Below are positions 27,529 to 36,685 of a DNA stretch of 64,000 nt, piece after piece. Where the stretch lies: NCBI RefSeq assembly GCF_003121405.1, contig NZ_QBUY01000008.1, forward strand, positions 1 to 64,000. Direction: 5' to 3'. Every line of letters begins with the position of its first letter. The first letter of the stretch is position 1. The translations under genes and the position numbers were made by a program. This DNA comes from Paraburkholderia sp. C35 (GTDB lineage: Bacteria; Pseudomonadota; Gammaproteobacteria; Burkholderiales; Burkholderiaceae). The notes under the pieces were generated by a model that was given only the letters and a program-made list of their open reading frames with translations, was not told where the DNA came from and did no database searches.

Positions 27529-28515
27529 ATGAGTCAGATCGTGTTTCGAAATGCCGTGAATGACCTGTTCGGCACGCGGCTGCCCATTGTCGCGGGCGGC
27601 TTGATGTGGCTCGCCGATGCGAACTACGTCGCCGCTGCGTCTCGCGCGGGGATCATCGGTTTCATCACGGCAGCGAGTTTTCCCGAACCGCAGGCGCTGC
27701 GCGAGGAAATCCGCCGCTGCCGCGACCTGTGCGAGGGCGGCCCGTTCGGCGTCAATGTGTCGATGCTGCCCAAGCTCGTGCCGGGCGAGAAGACGCTTGA
27801 AGTGTTCGAACTGATCGTCGATGAAGGCGTGAAATTCGTCGAGACCTCCGGGCGCAGTCCCGAAGCTTTCCTGCCGATGCTCAAGGCAGCCGGCATCAAG
27901 GTGCTGCACAAGGTGCCTGCCGTGCGCTTCGCCGTGAAGGCGGCGGCGCTCGGCGTGGATGTCGTGTCGATTGTCGGCGCGGAATGCGGCGGCCATCCGG
28001 GGCTCGACATGGTGGGGTCGTTTGTCAACGCGGCGTGGGCGGAAAGCCAGCTGGACATTCCGTATCTGATCGGCGGCGGCATTGGCCGCGGCTCGCAACT
28101 CGCCGCGGCGCTGGCGATGGGGGCGTCGGGCGTGGTGGTCGGCACGCGCTTTGCCGTCGCCGAGGAAATCTGGGCGCATGACGATTACAAGCAACGCCTC
28201 GTGGAAGCGGGGCCCACCGATACGGAACTGAGCATGCAGTCCGTGCGCAATACCGTGCGCACGCTGCGCAACGACACGACAGAGGCCGTGAAAGCCTTCG
28301 AAGTGCAAAACCCCGATCTGACCATTCAGGATCTGATGCCGATGGTCTCCGGCAAGATCGGACGCAACGCGTACGTCACGGGCGACTGGAAGAAAGGGCT
28401 GCTGGCGGCAGGGCAATCGCTGGCCTTCGTCGATCGCATCGAACCGCTCGCCGATATCGTGCGGCGTTTCGAAACCGATATGCGCCTCGCCCTGGGACGG
28501 CTGGCCATCAACTAG
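27529..28515 (+). CDS. Nitronate monooxygenase / 2-nitropropane dioxygenase-like flavoprotein
   Basis: This 328-aa TIM-barrel FMN protein has an N-terminal LPIVAGGLMWLADANYVAAASRAG and the phosphate-binding strands SIVGAECGGHPG and YLIGGGIGRGSQLAAALAMGASGVVVGTRF. The family includes nitronate monooxygenases and FMN-dependent enoyl or keto reductases, and such genes often accompany acyl-CoA catabolic clusters. Placed last in the operon, it may be an FMN-dependent reductase of unsaturated CoA esters instead of a nitronate oxygenase. Start ATG 27529. Confidence 0.85.
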   Translation: MSQIVFRNAVNDLFGTRLPIVAGGLMWLADANYVAAASRAGIIGFITAASFPEPQALREEIRRCRDLCEGGPFGVNVSMLPKLVPGEKTLEVFELIVDEGVKFVETSGRSPEAFLPMLKAAGIKVLHKVPAVRFAVKAAALGVDVVSIVGAECGGHPGLDMVGSFVNAAWAESQLDIPYLIGGGIGRGSQLAAALAMGASGVVVGTRFAVAEEIWAHDDYKQRLVEAGPTDTELSMQSVRNTVRTLRNDTTEAVKAFEVQNPDLTIQDLMPMVSGKIGRNAYVTGDWKKGLLAAGQSLAFVDRIEPLADIVRRFETDMRLALGRLAIN

Positions 28516-28651
28516 CACACGTGCGTTGAGCCGATGAACTCGCCGAAGTACAGACGCTGCCGCAGCGAGCTCACATAAAAACAGCATCGAGCCAACGAAG
28601 CTCATTCCATCCGTCAACGACGACAACCGCAGACAAAGGCAGGAGACAGCC

Positions 28652-28969
28652 ATGCAGCACGACACCATCGATTCGATCAAGGCAAGCCCCGCGTACCGGC
28701 GGCTCGTCGCGTCACGCCGCCGCGTCAGCTTCACGCTGACGGCGCTGATGATACTCACCTACTATGGCTTCATTTCGTTCGTCGCGCTCGCGCCGAATCT
28801 GCTTGCGCATCCTCTCTATGCAGGCGCGACGACGACGGTCGGCATCGTCGTGGGCGTGGCGATCGTGCTGATCGCAATCGGGATGACGGGCTGGTACGTG
28901 ATGCACGCGAACCGCACGCTCGACCCGTCGATGCACGCGCTCCTCGCCAACGCACGCAAGGGAGACTGA
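28652..28969 (+). CDS. DUF485 domain membrane protein
   Basis: The 105-aa protein has two membrane helices (about 28-50 and 61-84). The first includes TALMILTYYGFISFVALAPNLL and follows the family motif SPAYRRLVASRRRVSF. DUF485 genes are nearly always placed directly before acetate-type sodium symporters (yjcH-actP). Here the next gene starts 3 bases after its stop. Its function is probably to support the symporter; the mechanism is unknown. Confidence 0.93.
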   Translation: MQHDTIDSIKASPAYRRLVASRRRVSFTLTALMILTYYGFISFVALAPNLLAHPLYAGATTTVGIVVGVAIVLIAIGMTGWYVMHANRTLDPSMHALLANARKGD

Positions 28970-28972
28970 GCG

Positions 28973-30658
28973 ATGAAGCTGATCCGTTTCCTCGCAGGCG
29001 CGAGTCTGGGCTGCATCGCTACGCTTGCTCGCGCGTCGGGCGTCGAAGGTGCCGTGCCCGATCATGTCGAACTGAACCCGGTTGCCATCGGCATGTTCCT
29101 GCTGTTCGTGCTCGTTACGCTCGGCATTACGCGTTGGGCCTCGCGCAGGACGCGCACGACGAAAGATTTCTATAGCGCGGGCGGCGGCATCTCCGGCTTC
29201 CAGAACGGCCTGGCGATTGCGGGCGATTACATGTCGGCGGCGTCGTTTCTGGGGCTATCCGGCATGGTGTATCTGTTCGGGTTCGACGGGCTGATCTATT
29301 CGATCGGCTTTCTGGTTGGCTGGCCGTTCGTGATGTTTCTGCTCGCCGAACCCTTGCGCAACCTCGGCAAGTTTACCTTTGTCGATGTAGTTGCTTACCG
29401 TTTCGAGCAGGCGCCGATCCGGTTGCTCACGGCGAGCACCTCGCTCGTGGTGGTGATCTTCTATCTGGTCGTGCAGATGGTTGGCGCGGGCAAGCTGATC
29501 CAGTTGCTGTTCGGCTTGCAATACTGGGTGGCGGAAGTGATCGTCGGTGCGTTGATGGTGATTTACGTATTCTTCGGCGGCATGACGGCGACTACGTGGG
29601 TGCAGATCATCAAGGCCGTGCTGCTGCTGTGCGGCGCCACCTTCATGGCCGTGACCGCGCTGGCGCAATTCGGCTTCAGCCCCGACGAAATGTTCCGGCG
29701 CGCGGTCGAAGTGCATCCCGACACGCTCAGCATCATGGCGCCGGGCAAGCTGCTGAAAGACCCGCTCAACGCGTTGTCGCTCGGTATCGCGCTGATGTTC
29801 GGCACGGCGGGCTTCCCGCACATCCTGATGCGCTTCTTCACGGTGCCGAGCGCGAAGGAGGCGCGCAAGTCCGTGTTCGTCGCCACGGGTTTTATCGGCT
29901 ATTTCTATCTGCTGACCTTCGTGATCGGCTTCTCGGCGATTGCGCTGCTTGCCCAGCATCCCGAGTTCTTCAAGACAGCCGCCGACGGCCATTTCAATCT
30001 GACGCGCGATCTGCTGGGCGGCTCGAACATGGTGGCCGTCAAGCTGGCGCAAGCCGTGGGTGGCAACCTGTTCTATGGCTTTATCGCCGCGGTGACCTTC
30101 GCGACGATACTCGCCGTCGTGGCGGGACTGACGCTCTCGGGCGCGACCGCCGTGTCGCATGATTTGTACGCCTGCTGGCTTGCGCGCGGCAAACCCAACG
30201 AAGCGCACGAGATGCGCATCTCGCGCATCGCGACCTTGACGCTGAGCGTGATTGCGATTGCGCTCGGCATTCTGTTCGAGCATGTCAACGTGGCGTTTCT
30301 CGTGGGACTGGTAGCGGCCGTCGCGGCCAGTGCCAACTTCCCGGTGCTGGTGTCGTCGATTTTCTGGCGCGGCATGACGACGCGCGGCGCGGTGCTGGGC
30401 GGCAGTCTGGGCCTGATTTCTTCCGTGCTGCTCACGCTGCTGTCGAAATCGATGTGGGTCGATCTGCTGCATCACGCTCACGCGCTGGTTTTTCTCGACA
30501 ATCCCGCGCTAGTGTCGGTGCCGCTTGCGTTTGCCGGCATCTGGCTTTTCTCGACGCTCGATCAGAACGCGCGCGCAAAGCGGGAGCGCGAAGCGTTCGA
30601 ATTGCAGGAGTTTTATGGGCAAACGGGGTTGCTGGCGGCGAAGGCTGTCGAGCATTGA
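28973..30658 (+). CDS. Sodium:solute symporter, ActP-like carboxylate permease
   Basis: This 561-aa protein has a signal-like N-terminus ([16 protein letters not shown]) and about 13 membrane segments. The sodium-site region [33 protein letters not shown] and [25 protein letters not shown] are typical of ActP-type transporters for short carboxylates. Paired with DUF485 and placed after the acyl-CoA operon, it probably imports the organic acid degraded there or acetate released from it. The 3' end faces a LysR gene. Confidence 0.93.
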   Translation: MKLIRFLAGASLGCIATLARASGVEGAVPDHVELNPVAIGMFLLFVLVTLGITRWASRRTRTTKDFYSAGGGISGFQNGLAIAGDYMSAASFLGLSGMVYLFGFDGLIYSIGFLVGWPFVMFLLAEPLRNLGKFTFVDVVAYRFEQAPIRLLTASTSLVVVIFYLVVQMVGAGKLIQLLFGLQYWVAEVIVGALMVIYVFFGGMTATTWVQIIKAVLLLCGATFMAVTALAQFGFSPDEMFRRAVEVHPDTLSIMAPGKLLKDPLNALSLGIALMFGTAGFPHILMRFFTVPSAKEARKSVFVATGFIGYFYLLTFVIGFSAIALLAQHPEFFKTAADGHFNLTRDLLGGSNMVAVKLAQAVGGNLFYGFIAAVTFATILAVVAGLTLSGATAVSHDLYACWLARGKPNEAHEMRISRIATLTLSVIAIALGILFEHVNVAFLVGLVAAVAASANFPVLVSSIFWRGMTTRGAVLGGSLGLISSVLLTLLSKSMWVDLLHHAHALVFLDNPALVSVPLAFAGIWLFSTLDQNARAKREREAFELQEFYGQTGLLAAKAVEH

Positions 30659-30690
30659 GCCAGGCGCGTCGCGTTGTAATCGAATAGCGG

Positions 30691-31587
30691 TCAGAGTCCG
30701 GTCAACGCTTCGTGCAGCGTTGACCGGAACTGCTGCACTGCCGGCGACAGATACGTCTTCCTTTTATAGACAAGCCGGATCCTGCTTTCGAACTGCGCTG
30801 TTTCATAGGGCAGTGCGGCGAGGTCGCGACCGGCCCAGGTTTGCAGCATCTGTTCCGTGAGCATCGTGATCAGATCGCTGTTGCGCAGCAAGGAGGTCAG
30901 CAGCGAGATCGCTGCATCGGTTTCGATCACGGCTTGAGGTGGCGCCAGACCGTGATCGTCGAAATAGCGATCGACGATCTGGCGCAGGCCGTGGCCCGGC
31001 ATCGGCAGCAGCCACTTTGCTGCGTGCAGCATGCGGGGATCGGCAGGCAGGTGTGCGAGCGGGTGACCCTGCCGCGCGACGATCCGGTAGCGCTGGCTGC
31101 CGATTTCGTCGGACTGCAGCTCTTCGTCCGCGATCATGTCGGGCATGAAGCAAAGCGCGAGATCGAGCTGGCCGTCTTTCAGTTCGTCGAACAGCAGCGC
31201 CGATACCTGCACGGAAAGCTGGAACGACACCGCGCTTTCGCGTGCCGTGTAGCGGGCGAGTACGGGCAGCAGCGCGGATTCCAGCAAGGCGGGCACCACG
31301 CCAATGCGGATCCTGCCCGCCGATGCCGACTTTGCCGCCGCCATTTCCGCGTAGGTTTGCGCAACCGATGCGCCGACCTCGGCTGCGCGCTCGACCAGCA
31401 CGCGTCCGGCAGCGGTCAGTTCGACGCCACGGCCCTGACGGTCGACGAGCCGTGTATCGAACTCGGCTTCGAGCCGCTGCAGGATCTTCGACACGGCAGA
31501 CTGTGTGAGTCCCGTTTTCTGCGCAACCCGGTGCAGATTGCGCGTTTGCGCGAGCACCGAGAACACGCGTAGATCTTCGATTCTCAT
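30691..31587 (-). CDS. LysR family transcriptional regulator
   Basis: This 298-aa LysR protein has an N-terminal winged helix (MRIEDLRVFSVLAQTRNLHR, recognition helix TQSAVSKILQRLEAE) and an effector domain. ATG 31587 matches the normal N-terminus; the frame extends to 31629 without support. It is divergent from the DHA2 exporter gene, with a perfect LysR-type box between them. This arrangement is typical of a LysR protein controlling the exporter and itself. Confidence 0.9.
   Translation of the reverse strand: MRIEDLRVFSVLAQTRNLHRVAQKTGLTQSAVSKILQRLEAEFDTRLVDRQGRGVELTAAGRVLVERAAEVGASVAQTYAEMAAAKSASAGRIRIGVVPALLESALLPVLARYTARESAVSFQLSVQVSALLFDELKDGQLDLALCFMPDMIADEELQSDEIGSQRYRIVARQGHPLAHLPADPRMLHAAKWLLPMPGHGLRQIVDRYFDDHGLAPPQAVIETDAAISLLTSLLRNSDLITMLTEQMLQTWAGRDLAALPYETAQFESRIRLVYKRKTYLSPAVQQFRSTLHEALTGL
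30697..30728. terminator. Bidirectional hairpin between ActP and LysR genes
   Basis: TCCGGTCAACGCT (30697-30709) and AGCGTTGACCGGA (30716-30728) are perfect 13-base arms around TCGTGC. The hairpin overlaps the last codons of the minus-strand LysR gene and lies 38 bases past the symporter stop, so it can serve both convergent transcripts. It lacks a clear T-run. Confidence 0.65.
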
Positions 31588-31660
31588 CTGTTGTCTGTCT
31601 GTATGCCGTGACCGTTGGCGAAATCCCACTCTAGCCGAAAACCATCTGGCGCGGCACCGT

Positions 31661-31677
31661 GATTCCTGGCAGGAATC
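31661..31677. promoter_or_regulatory. LysR-type operator GATTCCTG-G-CAGGAATC
   Basis: A perfect 17-bp palindrome contains the T-N11-A core (TTCCTGGCAGGAA) expected for LysR regulators. It lies between the divergent LysR gene (start 31587) and the DHA2 exporter (start 31754), about 75 bases from each. Confidence 0.7.
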
Positions 31678-31753
31678 AAACGGCGCCGCACCTTCAGCGC
31701 AGCGCGCGACACAATCCCGGTGTCACGTTTCGTTCGATTGAAGGGAGGGCCTC

Positions 31754-33154
31754 TTGTCCGACATGTCCAGGGCGGCTGCATGTGGGAGCGATGCGCCCAT
31801 GTCGTCCGCGAATCGCATCGCAATGATCGCGATCATGCTGGCCGTCGCGCTGGCAACACTCGATACCGCCATCGCCAACACGGCGTTGCCTGCCATTGCT
31901 CGCGATCTTCACTCGACGCCCGCGCAATCGGTATGGGTCGTGAATGCCTATCAACTCGCGATGGTCGCAACCATCTTGCCGTTCGCCGCGCTGGGCGACG
32001 TGGTGGGGCACAGGCGTGTCTATATCGGCGGGCTGGCGCTGTTCACGGCGGCATCGCTCGCGTGTGCCGCCACACCGACCTTGCCGCTGCTGGCTGCCGC
32101 GCGATTCCTGCAAGGCGTGGGCGGCAGCGCGATCACCAGCGTCAGCATCGCGCTCGTCAGTGCGCTGTATCCGCGGCATCAGCTTGGACGCGGCGTCGGC
32201 GTGAATTCTCTCGTGGTTGGCGTGTCGGTGGCGGTCGGTCCGACGATTGCGTCGCTGATCCTTTCCATGGCTTCGTGGTCGTGGCTCTTCACGATCAACG
32301 TGCCGCTCGGGTTGATCGGACTGGCGTTTGCGTTGCCGGCCTTGCCGCGAACCGCCACGAGCGCGCATCGATTCGATCCCGTCGCGGCGTTGTTGAGCGT
32401 CGTCGCGTTTGGGGCGCTGATCTTTGCACTCGGGGAAGGAGGGCAGCAGGCGCCCGCGATGTATGTGATCGGCGCACTTGCTGTCGCGATGGGTTTCGGC
32501 TCGTGGTTGATGCTGCGCGAAGCAGGACGCGTCGCGCCGATGTTGCCGGTGGATTTGCTCAGACGGCCCGTGTTCGCGCTTTCAGCCGTCACGGCAGTGT
32601 GTGCGTTCGCCGCGCAGGGTCTTGCGTTCGTGTCGCTGCCGTTTTATTTCGTCGATGTGATGCATCGTAGTCAGATCGAGACGGGCTTTCTGATTACACC
32701 CTGGCCTGTCGTCGTGGCGATAGCGGCGCCTGTCGCGGGACGATTGTCGGATCGCTATCCGCCGGGCGCGCTGGGTGCGGCGGGGTTGGCTTGTCTGTGT
32801 GCGGGACTGGTGTTGCTGACGTTGATGCCCGCGCACCCGTCCGTGTTTGCGATTGGAGCACGGATGGCGATCTGCGGTGTTGGCTTCGGGCTGTATCAGT
32901 CGCCGAACATCAAGGCGTTGATGGCGAGCGCACCGCGCACACGCAGTGGTGGCGCAAGCGGTGTGGTCGCCCTGTCGCGACTGATTGGACAGACCACGGG
33001 GGCAGCACTGGTCGCGTTGTGTTTTGGTGTGGCTGGGCGACATGGGCCGGTTCTCGCGTTGGCGGGCGGGGCGATGTTTGCGGCGGTCGGCGGTGTCGTT
33101 AGCGGGGTGCGCTTGCTGGCGCTGTCGCACCGGTTGGGAGACGCGCAGGAGTGA
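31754..33154 (+). CDS. MFS transporter, DHA2 (14-helix) drug exporter family
   Basis: This 466-aa inner-membrane protein has 14 predicted helices. The DHA2 motifs are LDTAIANTALPAIARDL with VWVVNAYQLAMVATILPFAALGDVVGHRRVY (motif A) and RFLQGVGGSA (motif C region). Such proteins export toxic compounds by proton antiport. The start is a TTG at 31754 with GGGAGGG 6 bases upstream, better supported than in-frame ATGs at 31763 or 31799. It is regulated, presumably, by the divergent LysR gene. Confidence 0.88.
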   Translation: MSDMSRAAACGSDAPMSSANRIAMIAIMLAVALATLDTAIANTALPAIARDLHSTPAQSVWVVNAYQLAMVATILPFAALGDVVGHRRVYIGGLALFTAASLACAATPTLPLLAAARFLQGVGGSAITSVSIALVSALYPRHQLGRGVGVNSLVVGVSVAVGPTIASLILSMASWSWLFTINVPLGLIGLAFALPALPRTATSAHRFDPVAALLSVVAFGALIFALGEGGQQAPAMYVIGALAVAMGFGSWLMLREAGRVAPMLPVDLLRRPVFALSAVTAVCAFAAQGLAFVSLPFYFVDVMHRSQIETGFLITPWPVVVAIAAPVAGRLSDRYPPGALGAAGLACLCAGLVLLTLMPAHPSVFAIGARMAICGVGFGLYQSPNIKALMASAPRTRSGGASGVVALSRLIGQTTGAALVALCFGVAGRHGPVLALAGGAMFAAVGGVVSGVRLLALSHRLGDAQE

Positions 33155-33190
33155 CAACGCACCAGTAGACGAGTGCGATCCTGTCTTGGC

Positions 33191-33224
33191 CACCTGCAGC
33201 CGCCGCACGCGCGGCCCGCAGGTG
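33191..33224. terminator. Hairpin after the DHA2 exporter
   Basis: CACCTGC (33191-33197) pairs with GCAGGTG (33218-33224), and the inner part has further GC pairing (GCCG/CGGC). It lies 37 bases after the exporter stop. No T-run is visible. Confidence 0.4.
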
Positions 33225-33321
33225 CGCATCCCGCCTTACCCCTCCAATTCGCCCACGTACGCAAGTCCGCGTCACGCCCAGGGAAAACCCCAAACCCAAA
33301 ACGCAAAATACACTTTGATCT

Positions 33322-33371
33322 TCTTTCGACTCGAAACTAAACTCTTTCGAAACAAAAGACTTTTCTTTCGA
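33322..33371. promoter_or_regulatory. Three TCTTTCGA repeats at 21-bp spacing (DeoR operator)
   Basis: TCTTTCGA occurs at 33322-33329, 33343-33350 and 33364-33371, each start exactly 21 bases from the next, so all face the same side of the helix. The middle copy is part of the palindrome TTTCGAAA, and a reverse CGAAA lies at 33332-33336. TTTCG-like direct repeats are known operators of DeoR-family sugar regulators. The last copy ends 12 bases before the start of the DeoR gene, so autorepression is likely. Confidence 0.7.
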
Positions 33372-33382
33372 GATTCGGAGAC

Positions 33383-34204
33383 ATGCTCGCAAACAAGAGT
33401 TCCCTGCGGCGGCGGCTGCAAATCGTCGAACTGGTCCGCAAGCGTGGAGAAGTGTCGGTTGAAGAACTCAGCCAGGCGTTCGATGTGTCGAGCGTCACGA
33501 TCCGCACTGACCTGACGTATCTGGAGCAGCAGCGCTATCTGGTGCGCTCGTTCGGCAAGGCGCGCTACCTCGCGCAAAAGCCCGGCGAAAACGTGCTGGT
33601 TCCCGTCGCGGACGGCGCAACCCAAAAGGCGTCGGAGACGACGATCGCGCGTTTCGCCGCCGAGGCCGTCGACGATCACGAGTCGTTGATGATGGGTGCC
33701 GGCGAGATCGTTCACAAGATCCTGCCGTTCCTCTCCGACCGTTCGAATCTGGCGCTGCTGATGCAGGACATCGGCATGGCGCAGACAGCACAACGTTTCC
33801 TGCACTGCGAGTTGCATCTGACGGGCGGTCAACTGGAACTGGGCGCGACGGCAATGACCGGCCCCGATACCGAGGCATCCGTCACGAGGCGATCGATCGA
33901 TCTTTGCTTTCTCGAAGCCTCAGGCCTCGACCGTGACGGCAATCTTCTGTGTGCCGATCCCGCGATGGCCCGAGTGTTTCAGGCGGCACGGCAAGCTGCC
34001 TCGCGGACCGTCGTCGTGGCGTATCAGCCGCAGCTCAATGAGCGCGAAGGCGAGGTTTTCGCGAATGTCGCTGACGTCGATGCACTGCTGATCGACGACG
34101 GCATCGATCCGCCCACGATGGAGCTGATGCCGCGCAAAGGTCTTGAGCTTCATAGAAGGGAAAGCGGAATCCTCGAATTCCGCAAGCCGTCGAACGCAAC
34201 CTGA
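33383..34204 (+). CDS. DeoR/GlpR family transcriptional regulator
   Basis: The 273-aa protein has an N-terminal DeoR winged helix (LRRRLQIVELVRKRGEVSVEELSQAFDVSSVTIRTDL) and a C-terminal phosphosugar-sensing domain (ETTIARFAAEAV, SLMMGAGEIVHKILPFL, RRSIDLCFLEASGLD). Such proteins usually repress sugar or polyol genes and are released by a phosphorylated sugar. It stands directly before the kinase/aldolase-like genes of a tagatose/polyol pathway. Its own promoter contains three phased TCTTTCGA boxes. Confidence 0.92.
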   Translation: MLANKSSLRRRLQIVELVRKRGEVSVEELSQAFDVSSVTIRTDLTYLEQQRYLVRSFGKARYLAQKPGENVLVPVADGATQKASETTIARFAAEAVDDHESLMMGAGEIVHKILPFLSDRSNLALLMQDIGMAQTAQRFLHCELHLTGGQLELGATAMTGPDTEASVTRRSIDLCFLEASGLDRDGNLLCADPAMARVFQAARQAASRTVVVAYQPQLNEREGEVFANVADVDALLIDDGIDPPTMELMPRKGLELHRRESGILEFRKPSNAT

Positions 34205-34220
34205 TTCCGTGAATCAGGTT
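34198..34220 (+). terminator. Perfect hairpin across the DeoR stop codon
   Basis: AACCTGATTC and GAATCAGGTT are perfect 10-base arms around CGT, and the TGA stop (34202-34204) lies inside the first arm. It is not followed by T residues. It could reduce read-through from the regulator into the kinase gene, or act as an operator for the kinase promoter. Confidence 0.5.
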
Positions 34221-34338
34221 GGGATTGGGCATCGGTCGAACCGGCCAGATGTCGGATCACGCCTAGTTCTAACGTGATTGTGGAAGGCGCCGGACCGGTT
34301 CGTCGCCATTTATTTCAATGTCCTAACGAAGAAGCGTC

Positions 34339-35316
34339 ATGGCCAACACTGAACTGCACAAAGCGGGCTACATCCTGACGATGGGCGAAATCCTGGTCGA
34401 GATCATGGCGACCGAGCGCGGACAGTCGTTCCGTCAGCCCGGCACGTTGATCGGGCCTTATGCCAGTGGCGCACCCGCGATCTTCATCGACCAGGTCGCG
34501 AAAGTGGGCAGCCGCTGCGCAATGATCGGCTGCGTCGGCGACGACGACTTTGGCGCACTCAACGTCGAGCGGTTGCGCGCAGACGGTGTCAATGTGTCAG
34601 GCATTTCCGTCATCAAGACGGCCACGACGGGCAGTGCATTCGTGACGTATCGCGAGAACGGCGATCGCGATTTCATCTACAACATCGCGAACAGTGCCTC
34701 TGGTCATCTGTCCGTCGGTAACATTCGCGACGATCTGCTCAAGCAGTGCAATCACTTTCATGTGATGGGTTCATCGCTGTTTTCGTTTCGCATCATCGAG
34801 GCGATGAAGAAGGTGATCGAGACGGTAAAAGGGCATGGCGGCACGGTCAGCTTCGATCCGAATATCCGCAAGGAGATGCTCCGTATTCCCGAGATGCGTG
34901 AAGCGCTCGACTTCATTCTCGACTACACGGACGTATTTTTGCCCAGTGGCCACGAAGTCATGCTGCTTGCCAGCGCAAGCAGCGAGCAGGGCGCGATTGA
35001 CGAGTTGTTGAAGCGGGGCGTGCGCGAAGTGGTAGTCAAACGCGGCAAGGATGGGTGTGGCTATTACGACGGCACAACCGCATTGAATTTCCCTGCCGTG
35101 TCTGTCACGGAGGTTGATCCGACGGGCGCTGGCGACTGTTTTGGTGCGACGTACATCGCATGCCGTGCACAGGGCTTCGGACTCGAGAAAGCACTCAGCT
35201 ATGCCTGCGCCGCTGGCGCGCGCGCTGTGACCTTCCGTGGACCGATGGAAGGGACGGCAACCCTGGCCGAACTCGATGCCTTTATTGCCAATCCCTCGGA
35301 GCAGTCTCATGGCTAA
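34339..35316 (+). CDS. PfkB family sugar kinase, probable tagatose kinase
   Basis: This is a 325-aa ribokinase-fold kinase. It has the N-terminal glycine pair region (ILTMGEILVEIMATE, GAPAIFIDQVAKVG) and the PfkB signature 2 with catalytic Asp (VDPTGAGDCFGATYIA). It phosphorylates a ketose. The next gene, which it overlaps by 8 bases, is GatZ/KbaZ-like, and polyol dehydrogenases follow. A tagatose kinase role, as known for galactitol pathways of rhizobia, is therefore the best inference. The start ATG 34339 lacks a strong ribosome binding site. Confidence 0.85.
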   Translation: MANTELHKAGYILTMGEILVEIMATERGQSFRQPGTLIGPYASGAPAIFIDQVAKVGSRCAMIGCVGDDDFGALNVERLRADGVNVSGISVIKTATTGSAFVTYRENGDRDFIYNIANSASGHLSVGNIRDDLLKQCNHFHVMGSSLFSFRIIEAMKKVIETVKGHGGTVSFDPNIRKEMLRIPEMREALDFILDYTDVFLPSGHEVMLLASASSEQGAIDELLKRGVREVVVKRGKDGCGYYDGTTALNFPAVSVTEVDPTGAGDCFGATYIACRAQGFGLEKALSYACAAGARAVTFRGPMEGTATLAELDAFIANPSEQSHG

Positions 35317-36592
35317 CGTGGTGTCACGTCTCTATGCCGATGAGGGCGCGGCGAAGCAGCTGAAAGGCATCTACGCGATCTGTTCGGCGCATCCGTGGGT
35401 TCTCGCCGCGGCGATGAAGCAGGCGCTTGCGGACGGCACGCCGTTGCTGATCGAATCGACGTCGAATCAGGTCGATCAGTTCGGCGGCTATACAGGCATG
35501 AAACCCGCCGACTTTGTGCGCTTTGTCCATCTGATTGCAGATCGCGTCGGCCTGCCGCGCACCCGGTTGATCCTCGGCGGCGACCACCTGGGTCCGAACG
35601 CATGGAGAAGCCTGCCAGCAGAAGAGGCCATGCAACGCGCAGAAGCCCTCATCGACGCGTATGTATCGGCGGGGTTCAGCAAGATTCACCTCGATACCAG
35701 CATGAGTTGCGGTGATGACCCCGTGCGGCTGTCGGATGATGTCGTCGCCGCGCGCGCCTCGCGACTTTGCGCAATTGCGGAGGCGGCCGCCGAACGCGAG
35801 GGCATCGGCCAGAAGCCCGTCTACATCATCGGCACGGAGGTGCCCGTGCCAGGCGGTGCCGCTGAAGAACTGGAAACGGTGGAGGTCACCAGTCATGATG
35901 CGGCGCTCGATACGGTCGCCGTCCACCGCAACGCGTGGCGCGAGCGCCATCTCGACGACGCATGGCAGCGAGTCATCGCACTCGTTGTCCAGCCAGGCGT
36001 GGAATTCGATCACACTAAAGTCGTCGATTACAAACCGGAACTCGCGACAAGGCTTTCAAGCGTTCTCAACGAATTGCCCGGCATGGTTTTCGAGGCACAT
36101 TCCACTGACTATCAGACGCCGGAAGCGCTGACAGCACTCGTGCGCGATGGCTTTGCAATTCTGAAAGTCGGTCCGGGCGTCACGTTCGCGCTGCGCGAGG
36201 CTTTGTATGCGCTCGCAGATATCGAAAATGAACTCATCGTTCCGGACGCAAGGTCACATCTCCGGGAAGTGGTGGAGAAAGTGATGCTCGCCAAACCCGG
36301 CAACTGGGAATAGTACTACCACGGCAGCGACCATGACAAGCAGTTGCTGAGAACCTATAGCTATAGCGATCGCGTTCGTTACTACTGGGCCGACCCGGAA
36401 ATAGACGAAGCGGCCAACCGACTGATCAGCAATCTGAGCGATGTCGCGATTCCGGAAAACCTGCTGAGCCGCTACCTGCCCGAGCAATACTGGCAACTCA
36501 GGCGTGGCCAGATAGACGCTACCCCTATGAGTCTTGTTCTCAGCCGGATCCGCGAAGTGATCGGTGTCTATGCGGCGGCGTGCAGGGCGTGA
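35309..36592 (+). pseudogene. GatZ/KbaZ-type D-tagatose-1,6-bisphosphate aldolase subunit, in-frame TAG
   Basis: The family is the chaperone-like or non-catalytic subunit of class II tagatose-bisphosphate aldolase, or possibly an aldolase by itself. Residues 1-334 match it (LKGIYAICSAHPWVLAAAM, LLIESTSNQVDQFGGYTGM, LILGGDHLGPNAW, FEAHSTDYQTPEAL). A TAG at 36311-36313 follows AKPGNWE. The same frame then continues with family sequence (YYHGSDHD, TYSYSDRVRYYW) to a TGA at 36590-36592. The total of 427 codons equals the usual 420-430 aa, so one base change created the stop. Translation from ATG 36344 alone would give an unlikely 82-aa fragment. The start is ATG 35309 with GGAG upstream. Confidence 0.82.
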
Positions 36593-36685
36593 TGTCCTTG
36601 CAGGTTATCTGCCTGACGTAGCAGCATAGAAGGCATACACGAGAAGAAATCGATCCACGCATACTATGTAGTATTCCTAGTTAAA

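Noticed and set aside
26128..28758. 876-codon open frame on the minus strand
   Set aside because: It lies antisense to three well-recognised genes (crotonase end, CoA-transferase, NMO-like). Its translation is rich in His, Arg and Ala with no family resemblance, as expected from high-GC third-position bias.
36344..36592. Separate small gene of 82 codons
   Set aside because: It is the C-terminal end of the GatZ/KbaZ gene in the same frame after the TAG, with no ribosome site before its ATG.
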